64,000 bases of DNA, taken from Margaritifera margaritifera (taxonomy: Eukaryota; Mollusca; Bivalvia; Unionida; Margaritiferidae). A model generated the notes under the pieces. The model searched no databases. It saw nothing but the letters and a program-made list of their open reading frames with translations, and was not told the origin of the DNA. The position numbers were made by a program, and so were the translations under genes. Positions 60,901 through 62,339 of the stretch are shown piece after piece. The stretch spans positions 2,389,001 through 2,453,000 of the forward strand of contig JAQPZY010001569.1 in assembly GCA_029931535.1 (NCBI GenBank), read 5' to 3'. How positions within the stretch are numbered: position 1 is the first letter of the stretch; each line of letters begins with the position of its first letter.

Positions 60901-62002
60901 TGTATGGTCATACCAACGTGGGCCTTTCACTAAAAGACTTATTATGATGTCCAGTTGGTCCTAAATGAAAATGGTGGTAATCTCACATCCAGTATGACCA
61001 CAATAGCTGCCATCTTGAGAATCTTGTTATGGGTGCTCCTCCTGAATGGAAAGTAGTATCAGCATGGGGTTTTCACCGGAAGACTTCTTATGGTGTCTAC
61101 TTGGTCTTAAATAAAATTATGCTGATCTGTTATCCAATATGGCTGCCACAGTGTCCTTCTTGAAAATCTTATCACTACTCGTCCTAGAGGCAAAGTAATA
61201 TCAACATTAGGTTTTCACCAAGAGACTTGTTATGATCTCTAGTTGGTGCTAAATGAAAATGGTGCTGATCTGACATCCAGGATGGCTACCATGGCAGCCA
61301 TCTTGAAAATCTTGTTATTGTTACTCTTCTTAACTGGAAAGTCATATCAACATGGGGTTTTCACCGGCAGACTAATTATGATATGTAGTTTATTATGAAT
61401 AAAAATGGTGCTGATCTGACCTCAAATAAGGTTGCCACTATGAACATGTTGAAAATGTTCTCCAAGGTCACCTGAACAGATGGTTATATCAACATGTGGT
61501 GTTCACCAAAAGTCTTCCAATGGTGTATAGTTTGTTTTAAATGAAAATGGTGCTGATCCACATCCAAGATGACTGCCACACAAGAATATCAGAGATGGTT
61601 TCAACACTCAGCAGTTAAAAATAAGAAATGGTCTTGTTCTGAATTCCTGGAAATTCTTTTTAGACAGTAAAGCATCAGTCTCTTCGAGGGACTCCTGCTT
61701 ATTAAGGTTTGAGTTCAGTCTCAGGCCTGTTATGGAATGTGTTTTTATAGCTTCTAGTCAAGAAAAGAAAAAAATCCACAGGTATGTTCATTAAAATCTA
61801 AATCTTGCCTACTTGAATTGTATAATTGTCCCCAATTGTAGATATTGTCCTGGATTGCACAGACATTTAAAAAGAAATGAAGAACTTTTTTTTTCATTCC
61901 AGAGTTCCCATGATCACAGTATTTCACGAAGATTGAATTTTGACTCTACAGGAGATTTTCGTCGTTCACCTATCACTGCAATCCCAGGTAGTCCGAACAC
62001 AA
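2429..62002 (+). CDS. DIXDC1: Dixin (DIXDC1/Ccd1) orthologue, spliced gene, 3' end beyond window
   Basis: Fifteen coding exons joined by GT/AG introns give about 607 codons with consistent phases throughout. Order: a 24-residue N-terminus; a CH domain (about residues 25-132, exons 2-4); a basic segment and a serine-rich linker (about 157-300); a long charged coiled coil (about 290-480); a linker with an IRDSL...TLEQG block (exon 14). Dixin is known to bind Dishevelled and Axin through its DIX domain, to promote canonical Wnt/beta-catenin signalling in the cytoplasm, and to associate with actin. The CH sequence plus this domain order is diagnostic of dixin rather than of other CH proteins. The DIX domain (about 85 residues in the family) is absent here and should lie past 64000. 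Length in hand plus a DIX domain would roughly match the vertebrate long form (just under 700 residues). Only the exon list is coding; the span is mostly intron. Confidence 0.93.
2550..4215. mobile_element. Palindromic transposable element with about 350-bp inverted arms
   Basis: Left arm about 2550-2905 and right arm about 3880-4215 are reverse complements (for example TTTTTCTCACAAATTCTTTCAG and its complement near 4175; TATATAATGATGCAAA near 2855 and its complement near 3912). An extra direct-orientation copy of the outer arm lies at about 3700-3870. No coding sequence is visible. It starts about 50 bp after exon 1. The spacer may hold another insertion (2899-3648). Confidence 0.8.
2899..3648. 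mobile_element. Possible nested short-TIR element
   Basis: The ends read AGGGTCCACGC... and ...GCATGGACCCT, imperfect inverted ends of about 11 bp inside the spacer of the palindromic element. A weakly similar stretch occurs at 53785-54120. No coding content. The ends are short, so chance pairing is possible. Confidence 0.35.
4260..4959. other. Intron DNA, nothing recognised
   Basis: AT-rich intron 1 sequence without a supported gene or repeat. Confidence 0.4.
4973..5193 (+). mobile_element. tRNA-derived SINE, full length with target duplication
   Basis: 221-bp element with an A-box-like TGGCCAAATGCTC near 4984 and a B box GGTTCGAGTC at 5045-5054 (RNA polymerase III promoter), then a body with GCTTGCCAGTAGCTTCCC and a tail GCATTAAACCCACAAAACCACAA. 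It is flanked by a perfect 13-bp direct repeat CCAGAAATGGTGG at 4960-4972 and 5194-5206. The same body and tail recur at 58076-58266. It depends on a partner LINE for movement; none is seen here. Confidence 0.9.
5207..5738. other. Intron DNA, nothing recognised
   Basis: AT-rich DNA with short AATAAATA runs and no supported feature. Confidence 0.4.
5739..7404 (-). mobile_element. pogo/Tc1-mariner-like DNA transposon, internally deleted (copy 1)
   Basis: The ends are inverted repeats of about 45 bp: CTGTAGTATCATCAATTTTCG on the left and the complement of CACGAAAATAAATGATGCTACAG on the right, flanked by TA on both sides as expected for the Tc1/mariner superfamily. The body holds a minus-strand transposase relic (6600-6890). 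The region between the relic and the right end looks non-coding, so the copy is an internally deleted, inactive derivative. A second copy is split between about 27107 and 33829. Confidence 0.85.
6603..6890 (-). pseudogene. DDE transposase relic, pogo/Tigger-type C-terminal part
   Basis: Read on the minus strand: QQTVAIFDVSRAHICKK, then ITHLFVPASCTDQLQPLDL and TINKEYKE, an in-frame stop, and HFYNWYAKQVMEAI. This matches the end of the DDE_1 catalytic domain in pogo-like transposases: the hydrophobic strand ending in D (FD), then the VPA.CTD.LQPLD.(T/S).NK motif, then the WYA-Q motif. At least two in-frame stops make it a pseudogene. The N-terminal DNA-binding part and first catalytic Asp are missing. 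Confidence 0.85.
7722..7925 (-). mobile_element. tRNA-derived SINE, degenerate, minus strand
   Basis: On the minus strand the head reads GGGAGCTATGTTGGTGCAGT then GGTTAGCAGGCC (A-box region), with a decayed B-box region ending GGGTGCAGG followed by a T run, and a tail TCCCTTAAAACACCAAAACC. The tail matches that of the SINE ending near 18960. Boundaries are approximate and no target duplication was found. Confidence 0.65.
8148..8315. mobile_element. Possible small MITE
   Basis: Imperfect inverted ends: TACAGTATTTCTCCTACGTG on the left and the complement of CGTCAGATAAATACTTGTA on the right. It has internal repeats of TGGGCTTAT. Short, and the pairing is imperfect. Confidence 0.4.
8316..9217. 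other. Intron DNA, nothing recognised
   Basis: AT-rich intron 1 sequence with no supported gene or repeat. Confidence 0.4.
9218..10721 (-). mobile_element. hAT-like DNA transposon with BED finger and hATC relics (copy 1)
   Basis: Ends pair as CATACCTGTGA / TCACAGGTATG. Minus-strand relics in order: a BED-finger-like N-terminus (KKYYNKFNNAWIPEF, then QASSKGPDFALC, 10005-10193), a segment DMTRLLRKLLGKFVSTK (9847-10032), and the C-terminal dimerisation motif VLSLPHSNADAERTFHILRK at about 9600-9690. Stops and the short total length show an internally deleted, inactive copy. A homologous copy is at 49363-50740. A 24-base A run near 10597 lies inside it. Confidence 0.8.
9483..9690 (-). pseudogene. 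hAT-type transposase C-terminal (hATC) relic
   Basis: Minus-strand frame VVVLSLPHSNADAERTFHIL, then RKIQSDSRGSLDQKT, decaying to a stop after KEKCLWIL. The LPHSNADAER.FS..RKI pattern is the dimerisation motif of a hAT-related transposase group with BED fingers. The catalytic core is absent. Confidence 0.8.
10722..11280. other. Intron DNA, nothing recognised
   Basis: Contains short direct repeats of TGACTCTTGAGATTTT (about 10859-10895). The plus-strand frame of 110 codons here lacks recognisable domains and I do not call it a gene. Confidence 0.4.
11281..11420. mobile_element. Partial copy of the palindromic MITE
   Basis: Carries the family core ACAACATAGACACTGATCTG...GCAGATCTGGGTCTAT and one end (AGTTGGACACAATTTATAAG). 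It lies 20 bp before a compact copy at 11443-11557; the two may be one event rearranged. Confidence 0.65.
11443..11557. mobile_element. Palindromic MITE, compact copy
   Basis: The ends TACTGTATATACTCGCGTAT and the complement of ATACACGAGTATATACGGCA form terminal inverted repeats. The core contains AGACCCAGATCTGCCGGCGC. It belongs to the same family as 15632-15790, 44122-44332 and 47870-48083. Noncoding; the mobilising transposase is unknown. Confidence 0.8.
11705..11834 (+). CDS. DIXDC1: DIXDC1 coding exon 2 (CH domain, first part)
   Basis: Acceptor ...CCTTGCAG, donor GTATAT. It encodes NQLQAYMAWINSQLKKK and DLRNDTRDGVAFIELIEV, the first helices of a calponin-homology domain with the conserved W of the AWIN motif and the DLR...DG(V) core. 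This is closely dixin-like. The exon ends in phase 1, so the alanine codon of the following AGERL is split. It is preceded by a MITE pair (11281-11557) and followed 60 bp later by a DNA transposon. Confidence 0.95.
12630..12705. repeat. Inverted repeat (hairpin) inside the CAGT element
   Basis: TTTTGTCATCTTGATAATTATC pairs with GATAATTATCAAAGTGACAAAA about 20 bp downstream, giving a stem of roughly 22-25 bp. Confidence 0.75.
12855..13150. repeat. Minisatellite, about 72-bp unit, four copies
   Basis: The unit is CTTGAGGGGTAAATTTGATA...GCAGGCCGCTGGTCGCATTA followed by GAGGGATGGCCATC. The third copy has ACTTTTGACAGTTTTGCATTA in place of the usual sequence. The unit resembles the subterminal sequence of the surrounding transposon (GGCCGCTGGTCAGGGGGCCA near 13200), so it probably arose by expansion of transposon DNA. 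Minus-strand frames over it are artefacts of the repeat. Confidence 0.9.
13241..14989. other. Intron 2 DNA, one unassigned small frame
   Basis: Mostly AT-rich, with a short CCA repeat at 14560-14578. The plus-strand frame 14030-14224 contains QGVQPSPKHQKLGEDNKE and RKYQKSWENKYECQKYDPEK. The (K/R)KYQ.SWE pattern is reminiscent of the N-terminus of BED-finger transposon proteins, but there is no following CxxC and I do not assign it. Confidence 0.35.
14985..15112. repeat. Tandem repeat, 25-bp unit, about five copies
   Basis: The unit is TTGCATACATTATGCCTAAA followed by TTGTA, near identical in five copies. It ends 255 bp upstream of exon 3. Confidence 0.92.
15368..15493 (+). CDS. DIXDC1: DIXDC1 coding exon 3 (CH domain, middle)
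   Basis: Acceptor TTTAAAG at 15361-15367, donor GTAAAT. It encodes (A)GERLQGIHAMPTNYTEM and then ENVECVLHFMNAKKIRMH, the dixin CH stretch that matches the vertebrate K-NNVE-VL-F---KKIRMH pattern. Phase 1 in and phase 1 out. The acceptor lacks a strong pyrimidine tract (AT-rich instead), but the protein match and phases support it. Confidence 0.95.
15632..15790. mobile_element. Palindromic MITE copy
   Basis: Starts CTTGCTTAGAAGTCAAGTCC, has the internal palindrome CCCAGATCTGC...GCAGATCTGGG and a second block ACAACATAGACCCTGATCTG. The right end is decayed and runs into a C run (15796-15806). Confidence 0.7.
15971..16046. repeat. (TA)n microsatellite
   Basis: About 75 bp of uninterrupted TA dinucleotides after GTGTG. 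The repeated YI peptide frame here is an artefact. Confidence 0.98.
18540..18660 (+). mobile_element. tRNA-derived SINE head
   Basis: GATGGCCTAGTAGTAACATG (A-box region) and GGTTCCATATCC (B-box region) about 45 bp apart. It directly precedes a second tRNA-like unit. It does not fold as a functional tRNA by eye. Confidence 0.55.
18661..18965 (+). mobile_element. tRNA-derived SINE
   Basis: Head CATGGCATAGTGGTGTAAGA with B box GGTTCAAATCCCAC at 18719-18732, a body with GGTGGTCTTTGATGCCTGGG, and a tail CTAAAACACCAAATCAACC. The tail matches the minus-strand SINE at 7722-7925. No target duplication identified. Confidence 0.75.
19469..19865. mobile_element. MITE with about 55-bp inverted ends
   Basis: The left end CAGATGATAGAATCACCAG through CAGAACGGAG pairs with the complement of the right end (ATCTCCGTTCTGGTCTGTCT then GGTGATTCTGTCCTCTGATA). 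The arms differ by a small insertion. Nested in the 4.9-kb element. Confidence 0.7.
20249..21241. repeat. Direct repeat pair of about 40 bp, 950 bp apart
   Basis: TAGTC(C/T)GGGAC(A/G)TTGGGC followed by TATGGGATTTGCTCAGCCCT appears at 20249-20287 and 21201-21241 in the same orientation. Between them are CCCGGACTAGCGACTTGGAA and related motifs near 21150, suggesting a fragmented repeat family. Confidence 0.75.
21315..22159. other. Intron 3 end, nothing recognised
   Basis: AT-rich DNA up to the exon 4 acceptor with no supported repeat or gene. Confidence 0.4.
22160..22299 (+). CDS. DIXDC1: DIXDC1 coding exon 4 (end of CH domain)
   Basis: Acceptor TATTTTCAG, donor GTGAGT. It encodes DIVDGNLKSTMRLLLALAA followed by HFKP, the last CH helix and a nearly invariant dixin signature, then a serine/glycine-rich tail (GQGSRSGSHSPNMAG). 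The aspartate codon is split with exon 3; the exon ends in phase 0. Confidence 0.96.
22556..23365. repeat. Tandem array, about 145-bp 'A' unit, degenerate
   Basis: Each unit carries CAATATGGCCACC, ATCTTGAAAATCTTGTTATC, TACTCCTGAATGGATGGTCA, TTTTCACTAAAAGACTTCTT and GTTGGTCCTAAATGAAAATG. No head or tail is attached here. The same unit builds the arrays at 31976-32360, 36380-37660 and 60340-61570. Plus-strand frames over it are artefacts. Confidence 0.88.
23566..24080. repeat. Tandem array, about 135-bp 'B' unit
   Basis: The unit contains CTTGCATCTGATTGGCTGAG, CATATTTCTGATCAGATTT, TATATCATCAAGATCTCAGA and TGAGTTCAGTTATGAGTGAC, then ATATTAATGAGGTGAT. The same unit occurs at 34980-35460 under a hairpin head. 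Confidence 0.88.
24081..24168 (-). mobile_element. tRNA-like sequence (SINE head), minus strand
   Basis: On the minus strand: GGAGCTTTGGTGGCTCAGTG then GTTAAGGC (A box) and GGTTCGATTCTC (B box). The 5' GGAGCTT has no complementary 3' acceptor strand, so this is not a functional tRNA. No SINE body is visible downstream. Confidence 0.6.
24169..24778. other. Intron 4 DNA, nothing recognised
   Basis: No supported gene or repeat up to the exon 5 acceptor. Confidence 0.4.
24779..24876 (+). CDS. DIXDC1: DIXDC1 coding exon 5 (basic linker)
   Basis: Acceptor TATTCTTCAG, donor GTACTG. It encodes GASAALAKARRTVAKAGSSF and then RRHKGESYKGDK, a strongly basic segment (many R/K) just after the CH domain, in the region that in vertebrate dixin is reported to bind actin. 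The exon ends two bases into an arginine codon that exon 6 completes. The role of this segment is inference. Confidence 0.82.
25018..25259. repeat. Tandem repeat, 40-bp unit, six copies, nearly identical
   Basis: The unit is TTGTTTTGATTTCTTAGCTC then TAGGACTTTACTCCTAGGAA. Copies differ at only two or three positions. It is not a CRISPR array: there are no spacers. It lies 140 bp after exon 5. Confidence 0.95.
25260..26040. other. Intron 5 DNA, nothing recognised
   Basis: AT-rich DNA up to the exon 6 acceptor without a supported feature. Confidence 0.4.
26041..26273 (+). CDS. DIXDC1: DIXDC1 coding exon 6 (serine-rich linker)
   Basis: Acceptor GTTCTAAG at 26033-26040, donor GTAAGT. It encodes (R)KFYHESSSDQYSDSDPSF, then SSSIGSSIHSPQSTMTMTST. 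The segment is very rich in S/T/D and probably disordered, with many possible phosphorylation sites. Phases (one base in, one base out) join exons 5 and 7 without a stop. It is less conserved than the CH or coiled-coil exons. Confidence 0.85.
26296..27106. repeat. Satellite array, about 64-bp unit, left block
   Basis: The unit is GAAGTATTTGAGTTCTAGGG then TTCCAAGTCTTGCTGTGTGT, ATACATATTTGCCAGAGCAT and GAGT. About nine or ten diverged copies, interrupted at 26800-26945 by a non-array insertion. The array resumes at 33831 after a nested transposon. The minus-strand frame with repeated MYTQ/YTAR peptides is an artefact. Confidence 0.92.
26800..26945. other. Insertion within the 64-bp array, with a small hairpin
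   Basis: About 145 bp foreign to the array, from ATGGAGGAGGTCTGTGG to GAGAGAGGG. It contains GTGCCACTTTAAGGCAC, a perfect six-base-stem hairpin, in a G/C-richer context than its surroundings. Possibly a fragment of a SINE or other interspersed repeat. I cannot name the family. Confidence 0.45.
27745..28291 (+). pseudogene. DIRS-like gag-type N-terminal relic
   Basis: Begins MSIRCKKCRCFRVVEDNHDM then a stop; later frames continue with a HEKRACSKSS segment and an acidic/serine stretch. The CxxC...(E/D)DNH(D/G) pattern recurs in the DIRS-like copy at 40680 (DDNHGTCMKCMGC). The proline run PPPPP follows. Function as a nucleic-acid-binding gag is inferred from position. Confidence 0.55.
28850..29340 (+). 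pseudogene. DIRS-like reverse transcriptase relic
   Basis: In the frame from 29083: NLSDTYFHIFIQMVSHKYLC, then VVYQFCTVLFDLHLSPWAFA and AAYLDNIL. These are the L-D-YFHI.I, KYL.F, VYQF..L.F.L...P..F and YLDD blocks of DIRS-group RT. Active-site YLDD reads YLDN. Upstream blocks appear in other frames, with stops. Not functional. Confidence 0.82.
29740..30240 (+). pseudogene. DIRS-like RNase H relic
   Basis: One frame gives PQLEITICSDASLSGCGTHL and HINLLEIKVILNA, with the catalytic D of SDAS and E of LLE(I)K. A later frame gives RLNALDNLSSRRG, HIEWSLHLSIF and LDLFVMRRNNKLPTFISPF, the conserved region after RNase H in DIRS elements (..N..AD.LSR.., EWSL, DLFA.R.N.KLP.(F/Y)(V/I)SP). Broken by frameshifts. 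Confidence 0.8.
30434..31275 (+). pseudogene. DIRS-like tyrosine recombinase relic (copy 1)
   Basis: N-terminal SAM-like part: STRAND TLKAYEGKWQVFNNWCHVNN and FFLLCFEDEKLALS. Catalytic part: YKTCFLMALASPCRLSELPA, LSVDPKYMQFCADGS and GFISKN. The first catalytic Arg (PCRLSEL) is present. The HxxR region has degenerated (NPQALAAWL), and I do not find an intact tyrosine block. Two frames overlap near 30705. Confidence 0.82.
31976..32475. repeat. Tandem-repeat element, A units plus tail (headless)
   Basis: About three A units followed by the tail AGAGATGGTTTCAGCACTCA...TCTTGAATTCCTGGAAATTC and ...AAGGGACTCTTGT. The same tail ends the elements at 37790 and 61700. It joins the DIRS copy directly at about 31975, which may have removed the right end of that copy. 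Confidence 0.8.
33831..34785. repeat. Satellite array, 64-bp unit, right block
   Basis: About fourteen copies of the unit seen at 26296-27106, here with a higher-order pattern: a block of GTATTTGAGTTCTAGAGTTA / CAAGTCTTGCTGTTTGTATA units is repeated at about 34160-34500. With the left block it forms one array interrupted by the pogo-like element. Confidence 0.92.
34874..35465. mobile_element. Hairpin-headed tandem-repeat element with B units
   Basis: Head hairpin AGCTCAACTGGCC-ataaa-GGCTAGATGAGCT, then a stretch with GTTGTCCATCCATC, then about four B units (135 bp). No tail of the A type. It ends about 130 bp before exon 7. It resembles the hairpin-headed, tandem-repeat-bearing non-autonomous elements (Helitron-related type) described in bivalves; that class is inference. 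Confidence 0.7.
35598..35755 (+). CDS. DIXDC1: DIXDC1 coding exon 7 (start of coiled coil)
   Basis: Acceptor TTATTTAG, donor GTACAT. It encodes (S)KDSGTELEDSAGN, then AQYDTLLEEYAALAQSMEEI and KKELVRLQDL, with leucine/hydrophobic heptad spacing. The pattern resembles the D--L-EYE-L----LKKEL--L of vertebrate dixin at the start of the coiled coil. A TGATT-rich stretch and a tandem-repeat element end about 130 bp upstream of the acceptor. Confidence 0.93.
35940..36245. repeat. Tandem array, about 150-bp AT-rich 'C' unit
   Basis: Two units with ACCTGATT..., TTTTTCACACTTT, GGACTTGGACATTAA and ATTAAATTTGGTATGCTTTTT. The same unit occurs in five copies at 62340-63030. It abuts the hairpin head at 36246. 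Confidence 0.75.
36246..37795. mobile_element. Hairpin-headed tandem-repeat element with A units and tail (complete)
   Basis: Head hairpin AGCTCTACTGGTCATAGACC-AGAAGAGCT, then GTTGTCCGTCGTCCATC, then about nine A units (145 bp), then the tail AGAGATGGTTTCAACACTCG to CAAGAGACTCTTGTTTATTA. This head-array-tail order recurs at 60262-61700. Similar tandem-repeat-bearing elements are known from molluscs (pearl-type). No protein is encoded. Confidence 0.8.
37796..40005. other. Intron 7 DNA, nothing recognised
   Basis: AT-rich DNA with a C run at 39857-39872. No supported gene or repeat. Confidence 0.4.
40685..40999 (+). pseudogene. DIRS-like gag-type relic (copy 3)
   Basis: Frame FKLADDNHGTCMKCMGC..., then FALDGQNLWATVLTRQCTQT and SSPVQKKIKQIISSQVS. 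The HGTCMKC motif resembles the Cys/His N-terminus of DIRS-type gag proteins. An upstream CSEC lies in another frame (one-base shift). No in-frame ATG opens it. Confidence 0.6.
41265..41600 (+). pseudogene. DIRS-like tyrosine recombinase relic (copy 3)
   Basis: Plus-strand fragments FLLWHFEDKKLVAITMKGYQ and STISDCF correspond to the N-terminal core of the recombinase (compare FFLLCFEDEKLALS in copy 1), followed in broken frames by AKTSLFFWCSLTGYN. No complete catalytic set. Confidence 0.65.
42014..42238. other. Intron 7 end, nothing recognised
   Basis: AT-rich DNA leading to the exon 8 acceptor. Confidence 0.35.
42239..42322 (+). CDS. DIXDC1: DIXDC1 coding exon 8 (acidic spacer)
   Basis: Acceptor TATTTTTAG, donor GTAAGT; 28 codons in phase 0. 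It encodes LLSGQPPDGEESSQPDDLLD then GATKDEQN, an acidic interruption of the coiled coil. It is a short symmetric exon (phase 0-0), so it could be skipped without a frameshift; whether it is alternatively spliced cannot be told from DNA. Confidence 0.82.
42930..43345 (-). other. Unassigned minus-strand reading frame with protein-like sequence
   Basis: The frame is open from about 43345 (KRKTFYADINYKAAEKYHDQ) through MVDSQALEDKPKQDLLLIKQ, INKLLSECHRCFNSTRNSRT and FHRSGFIGLPSEHNGVHYF to a stop near 42930. Composition (balanced charged residues, C/H/W spread) looks more like a real protein than its AT-rich surroundings would give by chance. The first ATG is at 43271. I do not recognise the family. 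It lies antisense in intron 8 of DIXDC1. It could be an exon of an intron-nested gene, a retrocopy fragment or an old transposon piece; a GCTGCAG acceptor-like site occurs at about 43305 on the minus strand. Confidence 0.35.
43554..43658 (+). CDS. DIXDC1: DIXDC1 coding exon 9 (coiled coil)
   Basis: Acceptor TTGTTAAAG, donor GTATGA; 35 codons, phase 0-0. It encodes VVLKSYLQQVREECCMLKEE and LSKNKLESIQSSGIK, an amphipathic heptad-like helix. It fits as continuation of the dixin coiled coil, which mediates self-association in the family. Confidence 0.88.
44122..44332. mobile_element. Palindromic MITE, best-preserved copy
   Basis: Terminal inverted repeats of about 40 bp: TACCGTATATGCTCACTTAA then AAGTCAAGCCCAACTGTAAA on the left, complement of TTTGCAGTTGGACTCAACTT then ATAAGTGAGTACATACAGTA on the right. 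The core has CATAGACCCTGACCTG and CTGCAGATCTGC. Flanking TA on both sides. Confidence 0.88.
44620..44724 (+). CDS. DIXDC1: DIXDC1 coding exon 10 (coiled coil)
   Basis: Acceptor TATATTCTAG, donor GTAAGT; 35 codons, phase 0-0. It encodes TGLQQRLSEQDSTISELKAK and LLRRDFDVQTLDSER, with regular leucine spacing. The exon is followed directly by a GATA-type microsatellite in the intron. Confidence 0.9.
44755..45108. repeat. GATA/GATG/GTTA compound microsatellite
   Basis: About 350 bp of GATAGATA, GGATGGAT and AGATAGTTAGATAGATG units, starting 30 bp after the exon 10 donor. Confidence 0.97.
45620..45790. repeat. Short tandem repeat, about 35-bp unit
   Basis: Five diverged copies of AATCATGCTGTTCATATAAC followed by AGACATGAAAT. 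The minus-strand frame with repeated LLYEQ peptides is an artefact of it. Confidence 0.75.
45791..46825. other. Intron 10 DNA, nothing recognised
   Basis: No supported gene or repeat. Small frames here are not gene-like. Confidence 0.4.
46826..47350. repeat. Tandem array, about 150-bp 'D' unit
   Basis: Three to four diverged units with CATGCCTAGCCATGCCCC, AAGGTCA(C/T)(A/G)ACAAGAGAAAAT, GTATAACTTTTGAACCA and GATATTTTAATGAAA. A further weak copy may lie at 45195-45320. Confidence 0.8.
47632..47685 (+). CDS. DIXDC1: DIXDC1 coding exon 11 (coiled coil)
   Basis: Acceptor TTTTGCTAG, donor GTACGA; 18 codons, phase 0-0. It encodes ANFQMQLQDKEKIITDLR, a charged helix segment that joins exons 10 and 12 in frame. 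Too short to be found as an open reading frame on its own; supported by splice sites, phase and coiled-coil continuity. Confidence 0.85.
47870..48083. mobile_element. Palindromic MITE copy
   Basis: Left end TACCATGTGTACTTGCTTAT, right end CTTATATGTGAGCATATATG (complementary). The core has two nested palindromes: CCCAGATCTGC...TAGATCTGGGT and ACCCTGATCTGCC...GGCAGATCAGGGT. Confidence 0.85.
48084..49362. other. Intron 11 DNA, nothing recognised
   Basis: AT-rich DNA with no supported gene or repeat. Confidence 0.4.
49363..50740 (-). mobile_element. hAT-like DNA transposon (copy 2)
   Basis: Aligns along its length with 9230-10715 (for example ATATGTATTCTCTTCATATTATAAT and CTTAAAACTGTATTTTTG). 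Minus-strand relics: VQASSKGPEFALC and DFKTVCVEEIIL (BED-finger-like, about 49970-50070), then LPHSNADT followed by a stop (hATC motif, about 49840-49860). The finger and the dimerisation motif lie much closer than in an intact gene, so the catalytic core was deleted. The same deletion in both copies suggests a mobilised non-autonomous subfamily. Confidence 0.8.
50741..52485. mobile_element. Possible TIR element abutting the hAT-like copy
   Basis: Left TACTGTATTTTTTTGGTCTA then TAAGTTAATGTGGAATACAA, and an inner TATAAGTTGATGGGGAGTAT. The right end (complement of GAGTATCGACTTATATGCTG then GAAAATACGAT) shares the TATAAGTCGAT and GGAGTATAAGA(C/T)(G/A)AAGCC motifs in inverted orientation. No coding sequence. 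The left end begins exactly where the hAT-like element ends. Confidence 0.5.
52486..53297. other. Intron 11 end, nothing recognised
   Basis: AT-rich DNA to the exon 12 acceptor. Overlapping small frames on both strands at 52414-52800 lack domains. Confidence 0.4.
53298..53444 (+). CDS. DIXDC1: DIXDC1 coding exon 12 (end of coiled coil)
   Basis: Acceptor CCTATACAG, donor GTAAGA; 49 codons, phase 0-0. It encodes RDLIRRDQNIDHLKNELRNQ, then IQEKESTIRNLKAQISELHT and RFRVVGETG. This is a strong heptad pattern ending the coiled coil. Confidence 0.92.
53445..54428. other. Intron 12 DNA, weak repeat similarity only
   Basis: The stretch 53785-54120 (TCATGCTGGACTAAAAAGTT...GGCAAAGTG) weakly resembles the element at 2899-3648. 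Nothing else is supported. Confidence 0.35.
54429..54548 (+). CDS. DIXDC1: DIXDC1 coding exon 13 (linker)
   Basis: Acceptor TCTACTCTTCAG, donor GTAAGC; 40 codons, phase 0-0. It encodes ASLSARVATQDKKMAQLAGK and ILQTRPESTNGMKDLPRVPP, a proline/serine linker between coiled coil and the IRDSL block. Confidence 0.88.
56620..57060 (+). pseudogene. DIRS-like RNase H relic (copy 2)
   Basis: Frame LVELFHMEIKAIVTIFQSWQ, then NNFTVVNYIRRQAGSKSPDL and LRWCHCQQIHIQV, a stop, GKLNVQADSPSRW, then MDLFVMRWSTKFPTLVTFA in the next frame. These match the (H/E)MKA, DN.TVV.YI.RQGG..S..L, (A)HIPG.LNV.AD.LSR and DLFA.R...K(L/F)P blocks of the DIRS RNase H region. The catalytic D of TDN reads N (SNN). Confidence 0.85.
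57787..58050. repeat. (ACAT)n microsatellite with GCAT interruption
   Basis: About 265 bp of ATAC repeats with a (GCAT)7-like block at 57880-57907. It lies inside the recombinase relic. The IHTY / MYVC peptide frames on both strands are artefacts. Confidence 0.98.
58076..58266 (+). mobile_element. 5'-truncated SINE with 12-bp target duplication
   Basis: Keeps the B box (GAGTTCAAGTCTC), the body GCTTGCCAGTAGCTTCCC and the tail GCATTAAACCCCACAAAATC; the A-box head is missing. Flanked by ATTTTAGCTACA at 58064-58075 and 58267-58278. Same family as 4973-5193. Removing it restores the recombinase frame ...FLVILATAGRIGEI. Confidence 0.9.
59603..59812 (+). repeat. Tandem duplication of splice acceptor plus exon start (two 105-bp units)
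   Basis: Unit 1 starts AAGAACTGTATTATCATTCA at 59603 and unit 2 AAGACTTGTATTATTGAGCA at 59708. Each has a TAGATACA(G/A)T(C/G)TCT...TTGCAG acceptor and then a coding start: VCGDYQSVIRDSL in unit 1, VGSDDLSIIRDSL in unit 2. Both keep IRDSL. Unit 1 ends at CTCTGCAG and has no exon remainder. Confidence 0.88.
59759..59908 (+). CDS. DIXDC1: DIXDC1 coding exon 14 (IRDSL / TLEQG block)
   Basis: Acceptor TGTCTTGCAG, donor GTAAAT; 50 codons, phase 0-0. It encodes VGSDDLSIIRDSLYSLRTSF, then DPRQHTIDTLEQGFSALMDR. The IRDSL..LR..F..(H)DP..HT.D.LEQG pattern is a conserved block before the DIX domain in dixins. A second acceptor 105 bp upstream (exon-like start at 59654) sits on a tandem duplicate of this acceptor and the first codons and would extend the exon in frame; see findings. 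Confidence 0.92.
59909..60261. other. Intron 14 start with short TAAATAAA repeats
   Basis: Several imperfect copies of ACAGGTAAATAAATGAGT between 59906 and 60050, echoing the exon 14 donor (ACACAGGTAAATAAAC). Otherwise nothing is recognised. Confidence 0.5.
60262..61700. mobile_element. Hairpin-headed tandem-repeat element with A units and tail
   Basis: Head GAGCTCAGAAGAGCTT and TGTTGTCCATTGTCCATC, then about nine A units, then the tail AGAGATGGTTTCAACACTCA...TTCCTGGAAATTC...GAGGGACTCCTGCTTATTA. Same build as 36246-37795. Confidence 0.8.
61903..62002 (+). CDS. DIXDC1: DIXDC1 coding exon 15 (pre-DIX linker)
   Basis: Acceptor TTTTTTCATTCCAG, donor GTGAGT at 62003. It encodes SSHDHSISRRLNFDSTGDFR and then RSPITAIPGSPNT, ending in phase 1. 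A weaker donor (GTAGTC at 61988) lies 15 bp upstream and would also leave phase 1, so a five-codon shorter exon is possible. This serine-rich segment should precede the DIX domain, whose exons are not in the window. Confidence 0.78.
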
Positions 62003-62339
62003 GTGAGTGTTGTGCAGTGTTTTAACTTTCCTATTGCCACTAACCTCTCTCTACTTGCACATTTCACATACTGTTTCATAGATTGTTCAGGGTTTTCGTA
62101 TAGTCGTTTTGTTGTGTTTTGTAGGATCTGCAGTGTGATTCACAGGGACATGACTAGACTGTCAGGTTTTATTTCCTTACACACCCTGTATTCAGGGCAT
62201 AGGTACACCATATGATAATTAGAAATGGAAGGCATCACATATCAACACTGCTTTCTGTCCATACATCCTTAATCAGTTTTAGCATTAAAGCACAAAAACT
62301 GTTAAACTTACAGCCATAACATTTCGTATACTTTATCAT
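62003..62339. other. Intron 15 start, nothing recognised
   Basis: No supported feature after the exon 15 donor. Confidence 0.4.
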